Shown one piece after another: positions 46,722 to 55,347 of a stretch of DNA of 64,000 nt. Positions within the stretch are counted from its first letter, which is position 1, and every line of letters starts with the position of its first letter. Origin of the DNA: Devosia soli (GTDB lineage Bacteria; Pseudomonadota; Alphaproteobacteria; Rhizobiales; Devosiaceae); NCBI RefSeq assembly GCF_000970455.1, contig NZ_LAJG01000014.1, positions 856,848 to 920,847 of the forward strand. The letters run 5' to 3'. The translations under genes were made by a program, and so were the position numbers. Below the pieces are notes generated by a model. It did not search any database. It was given only the letters and a program-made list of their open reading frames with translations, and was not told the origin of the DNA.

Positions 46722-48890
46722 CTACCCGTGCACCCCTGTGACCGATGCCTTCGGTACCACCGCTGTTGCTGTGGCGGCGCAGAATGCCCGAATATTCGAA
46801 ACAGCGACAAGCCCAAGCTCCTTGGAGCGTTCTGCCTGTGCCGCATCAGCAATGGAGCGAAAGCCAAGGGTCAGAGCTGCACCCTTTAGTGTATGCAGGA
46901 TACGATCGAGCTCATCTGCAAGTCCTTGGGATACAGCACTTTCGGCCTGTGAAAGCATAACCTCGGAGGACGAGACAAACTCCCTGACCAGCCGCATGAA
47001 TTCCTCTTCGCCCAAGGCTTCTTTCAAGCTTTGCTGATAGTCCTCATCCACGATGAACGCCGGTTGTTCAGGCGTGATAGAAACGTCCGCCGCACGAACG
47101 TGTTTGGACAGTTGTGAAATGAGTTTGTCCCTGGTCACGGGCTTAGCGACGTGGTCATCCATCCCTGCCTCGATGCAGGCCACTCGGTCTGACTCGAACG
47201 CGTTCGCCGTCAATCCCACAATCGGGACTGCCAAACCCGCCGCCCTCAAGATCCTCGTCGCTTCAAGCCCATCCATTTGAGGCATTTGCATATCCATCAG
47301 GATGAGATCGAAGTGGGATTCCTCAGTTGCTGCGATCGCCTCGCGCCCATTTGCGGCCCCTTCCGCGATAACCCCCAACTTGCGCAGCAAGCCCAGGGCG
47401 ACGTCGCGATTTATTGCGTTGTCATCAACCACTAGAACGCGGCCGTGAAAATCTCTTTGAAGGGCGACCTGATGATGCGAGTGGGCAACGGCGAGCTCCG
47501 CAATCGGACCGGCCGAAATTTCGAGCCAAAAAGTGCTCCCGTTCCCCAAAACGCTGTCCACACCGATGTCGCCCGCCATCACCTCCACCAATCGTCGGCA
47601 GATCGCCAATCCAAGGCCAGTGCCGCCAAAGGACCGCGTGCTGGAACTGTCGAGCTGACTGAACTCGCGAAACAGACGGCTACTATCGTCTTTGGAAATG
47701 CCAGGTCCGGTATCCTTGACCTCCAGCCTCAGTCGATCTCCCGACACGCTTGCCTTAACTTCAACCGCGCCCGCAGGGGTGAACTTTATCGCATTGCCGA
47801 TCAGATTGACGAGCACTTGTCGCAGGCGGTTGGCGTCCGCGAATAACCTGACGTCGGGATACTGAAAGACAAGGTTGAGCCCCGCGCTCTCGGCCCGCGG
47901 CAGCATCATATGCTCGATAGGCTCGAAGACCTCCCGCAAATCGACCGCCTTGGGTTCGAAGCGAACGGCACCAGCTTCCAACTTGGAGTAGTCGAGGATG
48001 TCGTTGATCACATCGAGCAACATGTCGCCAGAATGGCGAATGGTTTCCACCTGATGGATTTGATCGTCGTCGAGCCGAGACGTTCTCAGTAGTTCCGTCA
48101 TCCCGATGATGCCGTTCAACGGCGTGCGGATTTCATGGCTCATCGTCGCGAGAAAGGCTGATTTCGCGGCACTGGCACTCTTGGCGCGCTTTGCTACCCG
48201 CGCATTGCGCCGACTGAGAAGCTCCATCTCCCTCCCGCTGCGGGAAATGTGAAAGAGCTGAACACCCAGAAGAGTGACGATCAGAACCAGGGTAATGGTC
48301 AGCGCCGCCACGCTTGCGCCGATACGCCAGTAAGTAGCCAGAGTTTCCTGACGCTCGGCAAGGCGCAAAAGGTTGATCGCTGCATTTGTAGAAACCAGAA
48401 GGTCCCCAGTCGCCTTCCGAGCAATGTTGGCCTGTTGGAGAATGCTATCCTCTCGGCCCCGAAATTCTTCCGGGTCGGCGGCAATCAAATCCATTACAGG
48501 AAGCAGATCGTGAATACGGGCACTGACCGCAGACGCAAGTTCCTGAACCGAAGAATTAGCGCCGAACATCTCGGCATAGGAGCCTTGAGTGATAAGCTGC
48601 GTGCGGCTGTAAAGAAGGTCGAACCGCTTGGACACCTGAACGATATCGCCGCTGATCAAGGCATCTCGTATCGCCTCGATGAGTCGAGCCGCTTCGCGAT
48701 CGGCCTGATAGGCTGCCCAGACCATGTCCTCCCGGACACTCGCCCGGACAGCGTTCTGTCTCTCGTTGACCCCGGCGAACAGCCAGATCACGGACGTCAG
48801 CAGGCCGACGCTGAGAATGGTGAGAATGACGATCCCCAGCCCAATCCGTCGGGAAACGGCTCGCCTAGCCTTGAGGATCGTGGGGCGCAT
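46722..48890 (-). CDS. Hybrid sensor histidine kinase with REC and HPt domains
   Basis: A 722-residue inner-membrane kinase. Membrane helices at residues about 16-38 and 189-213 flank a periplasmic sensor of about 150 residues. Then come the H-box ATMSHEIRTPLNG (His252), the ATPase domain (NLIGNAIKF, DTGPGIS, GGTGLGLAI), a receiver (DLILMDMQMPQMDG) and an HPt domain (ELDRILHTLKGAAL). The ATG at 48890 follows the stop of the secreted protein by one base. The last 28 residues overlap a relic gene on the other strand and may be a new tail created by a deletion. Confidence 0.9.
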   Translation of the reverse strand: MRPTILKARRAVSRRIGLGIVILTILSVGLLTSVIWLFAGVNERQNAVRASVREDMVWAAYQADREAARLIEAIRDALISGDIVQVSKRFDLLYSRTQLITQGSYAEMFGANSSVQELASAVSARIHDLLPVMDLIAADPEEFRGREDSILQQANIARKATGDLLVSTNAAINLLRLAERQETLATYWRIGASVAALTITLVLIVTLLGVQLFHISRSGREMELLSRRNARVAKRAKSASAAKSAFLATMSHEIRTPLNGIIGMTELLRTSRLDDDQIHQVETIRHSGDMLLDVINDILDYSKLEAGAVRFEPKAVDLREVFEPIEHMMLPRAESAGLNLVFQYPDVRLFADANRLRQVLVNLIGNAIKFTPAGAVEVKASVSGDRLRLEVKDTGPGISKDDSSRLFREFSQLDSSSTRSFGGTGLGLAICRRLVEVMAGDIGVDSVLGNGSTFWLEISAGPIAELAVAHSHHQVALQRDFHGRVLVVDDNAINRDVALGLLRKLGVIAEGAANGREAIAATEESHFDLILMDMQMPQMDGLEATRILRAAGLAVPIVGLTANAFESDRVACIEAGMDDHVAKPVTRDKLISQLSKHVRAADVSITPEQPAFIVDEDYQQSLKEALGEEEFMRLVREFVSSSEVMLSQAESAVSQGLADELDRILHTLKGAALTLGFRSIADAAQAERSKELGLVAVSNIRAFCAATATAVVPKASVTGVHG

Positions 48891-48891
48891 T

Positions 48892-49392
48892 TCAGTGCAC
48901 CGTGACCGAGGCAACCTGCCAGACGGATCGACCGAAGATGACCTCGTTATAAAGGGTTGAATCAAGGTCGAATGGGTAGATCACGAAAAGCGGACCCTTG
49001 TCGCGTACGGAGAGCTCCTCACCGTCGACCCGGGTCGCCAGAATGACCGGCAGGTTTTCCAGTTCTGACATCGGAATCTCCGAAGCGTAATCATTGAGAG
49101 CGGTGAAGGTCACATTTTCCCCGCTCGCGCCGAGATAATTGAGAAGATCACTGATAATCACACCGCTGAATTCGTGCTCGCCAGTGTACCAAGGCGTAGT
49201 CGCTTTGGTGACGCGCTGGGGAAGGGCATCCAGCATTTCGAGGTCGAAGATGGCCTTTCCGTCAGCGTTTGAGCTGGTGATCGAGCCGTTTACCTCCAGT
49301 ATTTCTGCTCCCTTAGGCAGGGCAAGATCCCCCGCCACTGCTGGCGCGATCATCATCAAGAATAGTGTAGTCGCCGATATCAATCTGTTCAT
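48892..49392 (-). CDS. Secreted SUOX-fold (molybdopterin-domain-like) protein
   Basis: A 166-residue protein with a signal peptide (ISATTLFLMMIAPAVA). The mature part resembles the sulfite-oxidase-type domain: LEVNGSI, FDLEMLDALPQ, WYTGEHEFSGVIISDLLNYL and the end FGRSVWQVASVTV. It contains no cysteine, so it cannot bind molybdenum in the usual way and is more likely a ligand-binding or sensory partner. It lies between the response regulator (stop 11 bases upstream) and the kinase (one base downstream), which suggests it delivers a periplasmic signal to that kinase. Confidence 0.75.
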   Translation of the reverse strand: MNRLISATTLFLMMIAPAVAGDLALPKGAEILEVNGSITSSNADGKAIFDLEMLDALPQRVTKATTPWYTGEHEFSGVIISDLLNYLGASGENVTFTALNDYASEIPMSELENLPVILATRVDGEELSVRDKGPLFVIYPFDLDSTLYNEVIFGRSVWQVASVTVH

Positions 49393-49403
49393 TTGGGGAC
49401 CTC

Positions 49404-50450
49404 TCAAGCAGCGTCGACGACGTCGAAACGCGAAATGTAGATCGGAGCAATCTCTGACCAGGCTTGCTCGAGTGCAGAGACGCAGGCGGGGTCGAAATGG
49501 GTTCCTGATCCGTCAAGGATTTCGTCGCGTGCCTCAGATGCTGGCCAGGCAGGTTTGTAGCTGCGCGGACTGCAAAGGGCATCGAGGACGTCGGCGACGG
49601 CAGTGATGCGAGCGGCAATGGGAATCTGATCGCCAGCAAGGCCCTGGGGGTAGCCGGTACCATCCCATTTCTCGTGGTGGCAGCGCGCAATTTGCTCGGC
49701 CATTCTGAGCATATCGGAGTCGCCCTCGGCGAGAATTTCCGCACCGATAGTTGGGTGCAGCTTCATTTGTGTCAGCTCGCCACCATCCAGCCGACCGGGC
49801 TTGTTCAGAACCGCGTCGGAGACGCCAATCTTGCCGACATCGTGCAGCGGAGCGGCCAGCCAAAGCATCCGAACGAAATCGGCATCGAAGCCCATGGTCG
49901 TGGCCAATATCCTAGCCACGCGTGCAACCCGTTCGACATGGTCCCCGGTCTCGTGATCACGAACCTCGATCGCACGAGCCAGACGATAGATCATGTCCTC
50001 TTCGCGCTTCTGAAGATGCGCCGTCGCCCGGTCTACCTCCGCCTGCAAGTGAACTGCGCGATCCTCGAGCTGGTTCTGGGCGCTGCGCAGCGCCAGAAGA
50101 TTGGTCAGTCGCGAGCGCAATTCGATCGGGTCTACCGGCTTGGCAAGGAAATCGGTTGCCCCGGCGTTGATGGCAGCGAGGCGTATGGATCGCTCGGCGT
50201 CAGCGGTGATCATTATTATTGGGACATGCCGGTGACTGGGGAGCGCGCGCACGGCTACGACAAGTTCCAGACCGGACATTCCCGGCATGACATTGTCGAT
50301 GATCATGAGATCACAGGCTTGTTCGCTTGCATCGGCAAGCGCTGAAGCGCCCTCTGTAAAGCCGTCCACCGAGATCGACGGCATTCGGCGAACCAATTGG
50401 GTAAGCACCTCGAGATTGGTGCGGTTGTCCTCAACGATTACGACACGCAT
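49404..50450 (-). CDS. Response regulator with HD-GYP phosphodiesterase domain
   Basis: A 348-residue RpfG-type protein. The receiver spans residues 1-120 with Asp52 in LMIIDNVMPGMSG and the lysine in FLAKPVDP. A coiled linker leads to the HD-GYP domain: HETGDHVERV, PLHDVGKIGV (203-204 HD) and HHEKWDGTGYPQGLAGD (258 onward). Phosphorylation should control cyclic-di-GMP breakdown. The ATG at 50450 with aggagg five bases upstream is preferred over much earlier frame starts. It leads the operon with the secreted protein and the hybrid kinase. Confidence 0.92.
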   Translation of the reverse strand: MRVVIVEDNRTNLEVLTQLVRRMPSISVDGFTEGASALADASEQACDLMIIDNVMPGMSGLELVVAVRALPSHRHVPIIMITADAERSIRLAAINAGATDFLAKPVDPIELRSRLTNLLALRSAQNQLEDRAVHLQAEVDRATAHLQKREEDMIYRLARAIEVRDHETGDHVERVARVARILATTMGFDADFVRMLWLAAPLHDVGKIGVSDAVLNKPGRLDGGELTQMKLHPTIGAEILAEGDSDMLRMAEQIARCHHEKWDGTGYPQGLAGDQIPIAARITAVADVLDALCSPRSYKPAWPASEARDEILDGSGTHFDPACVSALEQAWSEIAPIYISRFDVVDAA

Positions 50451-50592
50451 CCATGCCTCCTGTTTCTCCATGCATATTAAATCTTGCGCTGGAAACAAAC
50501 ACATCGATGGATCGTTGATTAGCGGTGCGTTAAATCGATGCATGCTTATTGGACCGATCAAGGCTCGACGCGAGACTAAGTGAATTGACCGT

Positions 50593-51792
50593 ATGACCGA
50601 CCAGGATGTCTTTGACCCCAGTGCAAGACGCATGTCGGCAGCGGAGCTTCGTCAGAACAACGAGCGCGCCGTCCTGACCGCAGTAGCGACCCAGGGCGGG
50701 TCGTCGGCTGCGGAGATCGCTCGGCGCACTCATCTCGCTCCGCAATCGGTCGCCCGGATGTTGGGCGATCTCGAGCGCGTTGGCCTCATCGTCAGGGGAG
50801 AGGCCCGGAAAGGGCTGCGCGGCCAGCCGGCGGTACCCATTTACCTCAACCCGGACGGTGTCTTTACGATTGGCTGTGAGCTAGGGTGGCAGCATTATCG
50901 GATCGTGCTGCGAAACCTGGCGGGAGAGGTTTTGGGCGAGCACAGCCGCCACTACGCTTTCCCCGCCGCGGACGTTATCTTCAGCGAGATCGGGTCATTG
51001 GTTAGGATCCTTGCCACGCTCGTTCCGGAAACGCTTCGTGACCGCCTTATCGGCATTGGCCTTGCCATGCCAACGAATATCTTCCGCAATCTCGATCTGC
51101 TCGGAGCCCCAAAAGCAGAGGCTGCTAAATGGGAAAATTTGGACGTAGCCGCCGCTCTCAGTCAGGCCACTGGGCTCGAGGTTTTCCCATTTAATGACGG
51201 GAATGCCGCTTGCTGGGGTGAACTTGTAGCCATGGGGGCGCCGCGGCCGAAGAATATCGCCTACTTTCTGATCAGCACCTTCGTGGGCGCAGGGGTTATT
51301 GCAGACGGGAAGCTCTGGGAGGGGGCCCGAGGAAATGCTGCAAATATGGGAGGCATGCTCATTGCTGGTGACGATGGAAAGCCCACTTTCGTCCATTTAG
51401 TGGCCTCCATCCACGCCTTCGAAGAGCACCTGACCAAAGCTGGCGTGGCCATTCCTCCTGGTATGCCGGAAAGCTGGAACTGGGACGACTTTTCCCCGCA
51501 GGCCGAGGAATGGCTGGATGCAGCAGCGAGGGCGATCGCAATTGCAATTATCAACGCCCATGCCATGCTGGAATCAGATCTCGCTATCGTCGATGGCGCC
51601 CTCCCTGACCCTATACGTGAGCGACTTGTCACCAAAGTTCGTGAGCGCCTCGCGAATAAGCCAACGCTCACGTCAGAGCATCCACCTGTTCTGCAGGGGA
51701 AACTGGGTGGCAGGGCGCCAGCGCTTGGCGCCGCGCTGATGCCGATGTATCGGCGCTATTTCTCTCGCGACGCTGCAGATATGGGGCTCTGA
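50593..51792 (+). CDS. ROK family transcriptional regulator
   Basis: A 399-residue protein. An N-terminal winged helix (NNERAVLTAVATQGGSSAAE, then IARRTHLAPQSVARMLGDLE) is joined to a ROK sugar-kinase-like domain (VFTIGCELGWQHYRIVLRNL, FNDGNAACWGELVAMG). Such proteins repress sugar-uptake genes. The zinc-binding cysteine cluster typical of many ROK proteins is not evident. It is divergent from the response regulator, and its last 37 bases overlap the convergent LuxR gene. Confidence 0.87.
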   Translation: MTDQDVFDPSARRMSAAELRQNNERAVLTAVATQGGSSAAEIARRTHLAPQSVARMLGDLERVGLIVRGEARKGLRGQPAVPIYLNPDGVFTIGCELGWQHYRIVLRNLAGEVLGEHSRHYAFPAADVIFSEIGSLVRILATLVPETLRDRLIGIGLAMPTNIFRNLDLLGAPKAEAAKWENLDVAAALSQATGLEVFPFNDGNAACWGELVAMGAPRPKNIAYFLISTFVGAGVIADGKLWEGARGNAANMGGMLIAGDDGKPTFVHLVASIHAFEEHLTKAGVAIPPGMPESWNWDDFSPQAEEWLDAAARAIAIAIINAHAMLESDLAIVDGALPDPIRERLVTKVRERLANKPTLTSEHPPVLQGKLGGRAPALGAALMPMYRRYFSRDAADMGL

Positions 51793-52517
51793 ACCCGACC
51801 CGCCATCAGGGCGGCTATCGCTTGTCCGCGGGTGGCCACACCCAGTTTCCGCAAAATCTCGCCCATGTGGTATTCACAATTTCTTCGGGTAAGCCCCACG
51901 ATTTCGGCGATGTCGCCATTGGACTTTCCCGCCGCGGCCCACTGCAGAATGGTCGCCTGCTTCTCCGTCAGAGTTGGCGGCTCGGGCAGATCGCATAGCT
52001 CCAGCAGTCGCAGTGATGTAGCCGTACCAATCAATCTCAGCGATGAAACCGTTCCAGGAGGCGGCACCCTGTCGCAGGAGTAACCGCCGATAACGGAAAG
52101 ATTTTCTGTGGCCGATAGCACTGGGACGAGAGCAGCACCGACGATACCCAAGGGAGCCAGCAACTTACTCACTTCGGCGATCACAGGATTGGGGTCCGCG
52201 ACATTCATCGAGACCACAACTGCATCATTGCTCTGGCGAAGGCGGGTCAGCACCGGATTGGAGCGGTAAAGCCCCCTGCTTACCAGAGCATCCACCACGT
52301 TTGCGGGAAGAGTGTGAATGGTCGGATAGAATTTCGTGTTCTCTTCCGCTGAAATCGAGGAAGCAAACACGAAATATTTGAAACCAATGCAGTGAACCGC
52401 TTCAGAGACTGCCCGCTGAAGCTGGATGCTACATGCAGACTTAGAGATTTCTCTTAGCTTTGGCGCAAGGGCGCTGAACGTAGATGTCGGGCTGAAGCCG
52501 CCACTATGCTCACTCAT
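51756..52517 (-). CDS. LuxR family regulator with autoinducer-binding-like domain
   Basis: A 253-residue regulator. Residues about 25-170 resemble the autoinducer-binding fold (FKYFVFASSISAEENTKFYP), and the C-terminal helix-turn-helix reads LTEKQATILQWAAAGKSNGD, then IAEIVGLTRRNCEYHMGEIL. The ATG has a strong gaggagg site. No luxI-type synthase is in view, so it is a solo. It may respond to acyl-homoserine lactones or another small molecule. Confidence 0.87.
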   Translation of the reverse strand: MSEHSGGFSPTSTFSALAPKLREISKSACSIQLQRAVSEAVHCIGFKYFVFASSISAEENTKFYPTIHTLPANVVDALVSRGLYRSNPVLTRLRQSNDAVVVSMNVADPNPVIAEVSKLLAPLGIVGAALVPVLSATENLSVIGGYSCDRVPPPGTVSSLRLIGTATSLRLLELCDLPEPPTLTEKQATILQWAAAGKSNGDIAEIVGLTRRNCEYHMGEILRKLGVATRGQAIAALMAGRVQSPISAASREK

Positions 52518-52662
52518 GCGAATCCTCCTCTCGCAAGATTAAAATACGTGATGGAACTTAACACCTGTTTGCAGACGCAGTCTGTGTTCGGACAACGGTC
52601 GCCTAGACTTGGCTTCACATCATATCGTCGGCGCGTGCCGGCTATCGAGCAGGAGCGAGAAG

Positions 52663-54258
52663 GTGGAGCATTCTGGAAACAACGGCGATATCACAGCCCG
52701 GCTCGACTTTATCGGTCTCGATAACAAAGGCCGAGATGCCCTTCGTTCGGTCGAACCCTTGATTGCCAAGCATCTTCCCGAAGCCCTGGCCCTCTTCTAC
52801 AAGAAGCTTGCAACGGTCCCAGCGGTCTCGCGGTTCTTCTCTGGCTCGGATCAGATGAACCGAGCTCAGTCCAGTCAACTCGGTCATTGGCTTGCGATCG
52901 CTACGGGCAAGTTCGACGCAACGTATGTCGAGTCCAGCAGACGCATTGGCCTGCGCCATGCGCAGATCGGGCTCGAACCACGTTGGTATATTGGGGGCAA
53001 CGGCGTCATCGTCGAAACGCTGGTCACAGAGCTTGCACGTGACTTCATGGGCGAGCACATCAAGTCGCTCAAGGGTGGACTCTTCAATCGCAAACACGAT
53101 GAGGAAGTTCTCTCGGCCGCGGTGTCCGATCTGGGCGTCGCGATGTCGGCCATGGTAAAATCCGTCATGATCGACATCGACATGGCCGTCAGCGTCTATT
53201 TCGATCAGGTGATGGCTGAGGCGCAAAAGCGCGACCGGGAGAATGCTGACAGGGTCGCCTGGGCTGCAGAGCTGACCGGCGAAGTTCTGCAAAAGCTTGC
53301 GGAAGGCGACCTCACTGAAAATATCACCGCCGACTTCGAAGGCGGGTTTGCGAAAATCAAATCGGACACCAACCAGCTGGTCGACCGTCTACGAGAGATC
53401 ATGCTGCAGCTCAGGGACACGTCCGGGCTTCTGCGCACGGCCACAGGAGAAATCCTTGCTGGCGCCAATGATCTGAGCGAACGCACCACCCGGCAGGCCG
53501 CGGCAATCGAACAGACATCGGCCAGCATGGAAGACTTGTCGCGCACCGTCAGCCAGAATGCGGTGCTTGCCCAGGCAGCATCGGACCAAGCTCAAAAAGC
53601 GGCCGAGTCAGCCGAAGCCGGCGGCCAGGTGATGGGCAAGGTCACCGAGGCAATGGAGAAGATTTCTAACTCGTCGAGCCGCATCTCGAACATCATTGGT
53701 ATCATCGACGATATTGCCTTCCAGACCAATCTGCTTGCCCTCAATGCCTCTGTCGAAGCGGCTCGAGCGGGCGATGCGGGCAAGGGCTTTGCTGTGGTCG
53801 CCGTCGAGGTGCGACGCCTTGCTCAATCTGCGGCTGCCGCATCGGCCGAAGTGAAAGAACTCGTCGAGCGAAGCGTGGTTGAAGTCAAGGCAGGCGAAAA
53901 TCTGGTGCGCACCGCCGCCGACCGCCTTTTTGAACTGCTTGCAGTGGTCACAGAAACCACAGGATCAATGTCCGCGATCGCCAGTGCCAGCCGTGAACAG
54001 TCTGCCTCCATTGCCGAGATTTCTGCAGCCGTCATGCAGATGGACGAAATGACCCAGCACAACGCTGCCCTCGTTGAACAAACGAACGCCGCAATCGAAC
54101 AGACCGAGTCTCAGGCCCGACAACTGGATCAGATCGTCGACAAATTCAGACTGACAGCATCCGCGACGCCATCACACACAGCATCCGCTCGCACGCCCGC
54201 TAAACGTCCGACGGTTCGTGGAGGAAAGGCAATAGGACACGACTGGAGCGAGTTTTGA
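52663..54258 (+). CDS. Globin-coupled chemoreceptor (HemAT-like)
   Basis: A 531-residue soluble chemoreceptor. Residues about 10-185 form a sensor globin: [20 protein letters not shown], then [20 protein letters not shown] with the likely proximal His99. A linker with HAMP-like character and a full signalling domain follow ([20 protein letters not shown]), and the protein ends GHDWSEF, a CheR/CheB tether-like tail. It should mediate oxygen taxis. GTG at 52663, seven bases after aggag (52651-52655), is preferred to an earlier in-frame ATG-like start at 52609. Its stop overlaps the next gene. Confidence 0.9.
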   Translation: MEHSGNNGDITARLDFIGLDNKGRDALRSVEPLIAKHLPEALALFYKKLATVPAVSRFFSGSDQMNRAQSSQLGHWLAIATGKFDATYVESSRRIGLRHAQIGLEPRWYIGGNGVIVETLVTELARDFMGEHIKSLKGGLFNRKHDEEVLSAAVSDLGVAMSAMVKSVMIDIDMAVSVYFDQVMAEAQKRDRENADRVAWAAELTGEVLQKLAEGDLTENITADFEGGFAKIKSDTNQLVDRLREIMLQLRDTSGLLRTATGEILAGANDLSERTTRQAAAIEQTSASMEDLSRTVSQNAVLAQAASDQAQKAAESAEAGGQVMGKVTEAMEKISNSSSRISNIIGIIDDIAFQTNLLALNASVEAARAGDAGKGFAVVAVEVRRLAQSAAAASAEVKELVERSVVEVKAGENLVRTAADRLFELLAVVTETTGSMSAIASASREQSASIAEISAAVMQMDEMTQHNAALVEQTNAAIEQTESQARQLDQIVDKFRLTASATPSHTASARTPAKRPTVRGGKAIGHDWSEF

Positions 54259-54467
54259 TGCGCCTCGAGCTTGCCGCATATTCCGAGGCACTGCAGGTTC
54301 TGAAGCTCACTTTGGTCGAACTCAATGGGGAACTGGATCGGCTTGTGTCTGACCCATCGATCTCACCCGGCAAAGCTGAGTACATTGCAGACGCGCTCAA
54401 TTCCATCGTTCAAGATGTAACGTTGCTGTTGAGCGAACCCGAAGTTATCCTTGTCGGTAGGCACTAG
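54258..54467 (+). CDS. Small protein coupled to globin chemoreceptor, 69 aa
   Basis: Its ATG shares one base with the receptor stop (TGATG), so it is translationally coupled. The product is a soluble, helical, acidic protein ([20 protein letters not shown], then [20 protein letters not shown]) with no signal peptide or family I recognise. Composition and helix periodicity look genuine. It may modulate the receptor or the chemotaxis array; function unknown. Confidence 0.65.
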   Translation: MRLELAAYSEALQVLKLTLVELNGELDRLVSDPSISPGKAEYIADALNSIVQDVTLLLSEPEVILVGRH

Positions 54468-54667
54468 CCATCCTCGATGCGCCATCGCACGCATCCTGCG
54501 ACCAGGGAAATGTAAACACTTGAAAGGCTGATAACGCGCGAATTCTTGCCTTGGCGCAGGAGCGGCAGGAGGTGAGCCGTGAGCGCAAAATGCCCTAGAT
54601 AGTTGGCGCCGAACTGCAACTCGAACCCGTCCCTCGTCTCCTGACGCTGCGGCGGCACTGGGGCACG
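54464..54667 (-). pseudogene. Fragment of a short-chain dehydrogenase/reductase
   Basis: The minus strand reads [20 protein letters not shown], then [18 protein letters not shown] and RVISLSSV, the central part of a retinol-dehydrogenase-like SDR up to the catalytic serine region. The Rossmann N-terminus and the catalytic YxxxK part are both missing. It overlaps the end of the small protein gene by four bases on the other strand. Confidence 0.7.
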
Positions 54668-55347
54668 CGACAGACACCAGATGCCTCAGGATTGCGCCTG
54701 CGCTGGCAGGACCGGGCGCAGTTCTATCGCCCCGCCTAGACGTTGGAGCTGCGCCGCCGTCGGTGGCTCACACAGGTGCAAGCGTCTGCTTTTTGAACGT
54801 TATTGCCTAAAAGCTAACTGACAGGTGACGGCCCGAAATGGGTCATCGGCGCGCCTTCAGACATAATAGCGGCGTTCCGCCATGTTACCACCAGTAGCGG
54901 ACGGACTGCCCGGGGCCCTGTCCTTGTCTTCCGCCCGGGATCGATTGACAGAACGAGCAAAACAAGGGGCGTTATCGGACATTTGCCCAAAGGCTCTGCC
55001 CGTTCAACAAGCCACGTGGGACGAGAACGATAGGCCTTGAGGAACACTTCCGACACCAGCGCGCTGCATGCCGAGCGTCGTCCGCGGGTTTGACGGCACT
55101 TGAGGTTTCAAGTGATCCGCTCGTCGCACAAAGATGCTATCTGGTGCTGCGGGTTACGTTTCCCCACCAAAGGCTGGCTCTCATGAGATTGGCAACCAGC
55201 TGTTTCGGAAATCTTGGTGTGAAAAGGCACCCCATTTGCACCGTTGGCGCGGCTTTTCTCGATGTCGCACGAGCCAACGCGGCTTTGAGCATGTGGACAG
55301 AAACTTGCGGTATCTTCGCAGAGTTCTAAGCAGCCCCCTTGACCATT
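54668..55347. other. Intergenic stretch without a supported gene
   Basis: About 680 bases of probable decayed sequence. Short frames (54814-55056 minus, 55090-55376 plus) have no ribosome sites and no family resemblance. Confidence 0.45.

Noticed and set aside
46745..48960. Plus-strand frames opposite the hybrid kinase, up to 218 residues
   Set aside because: Antisense shadows; the minus strand encodes all canonical kinase, receiver and HPt motifs.
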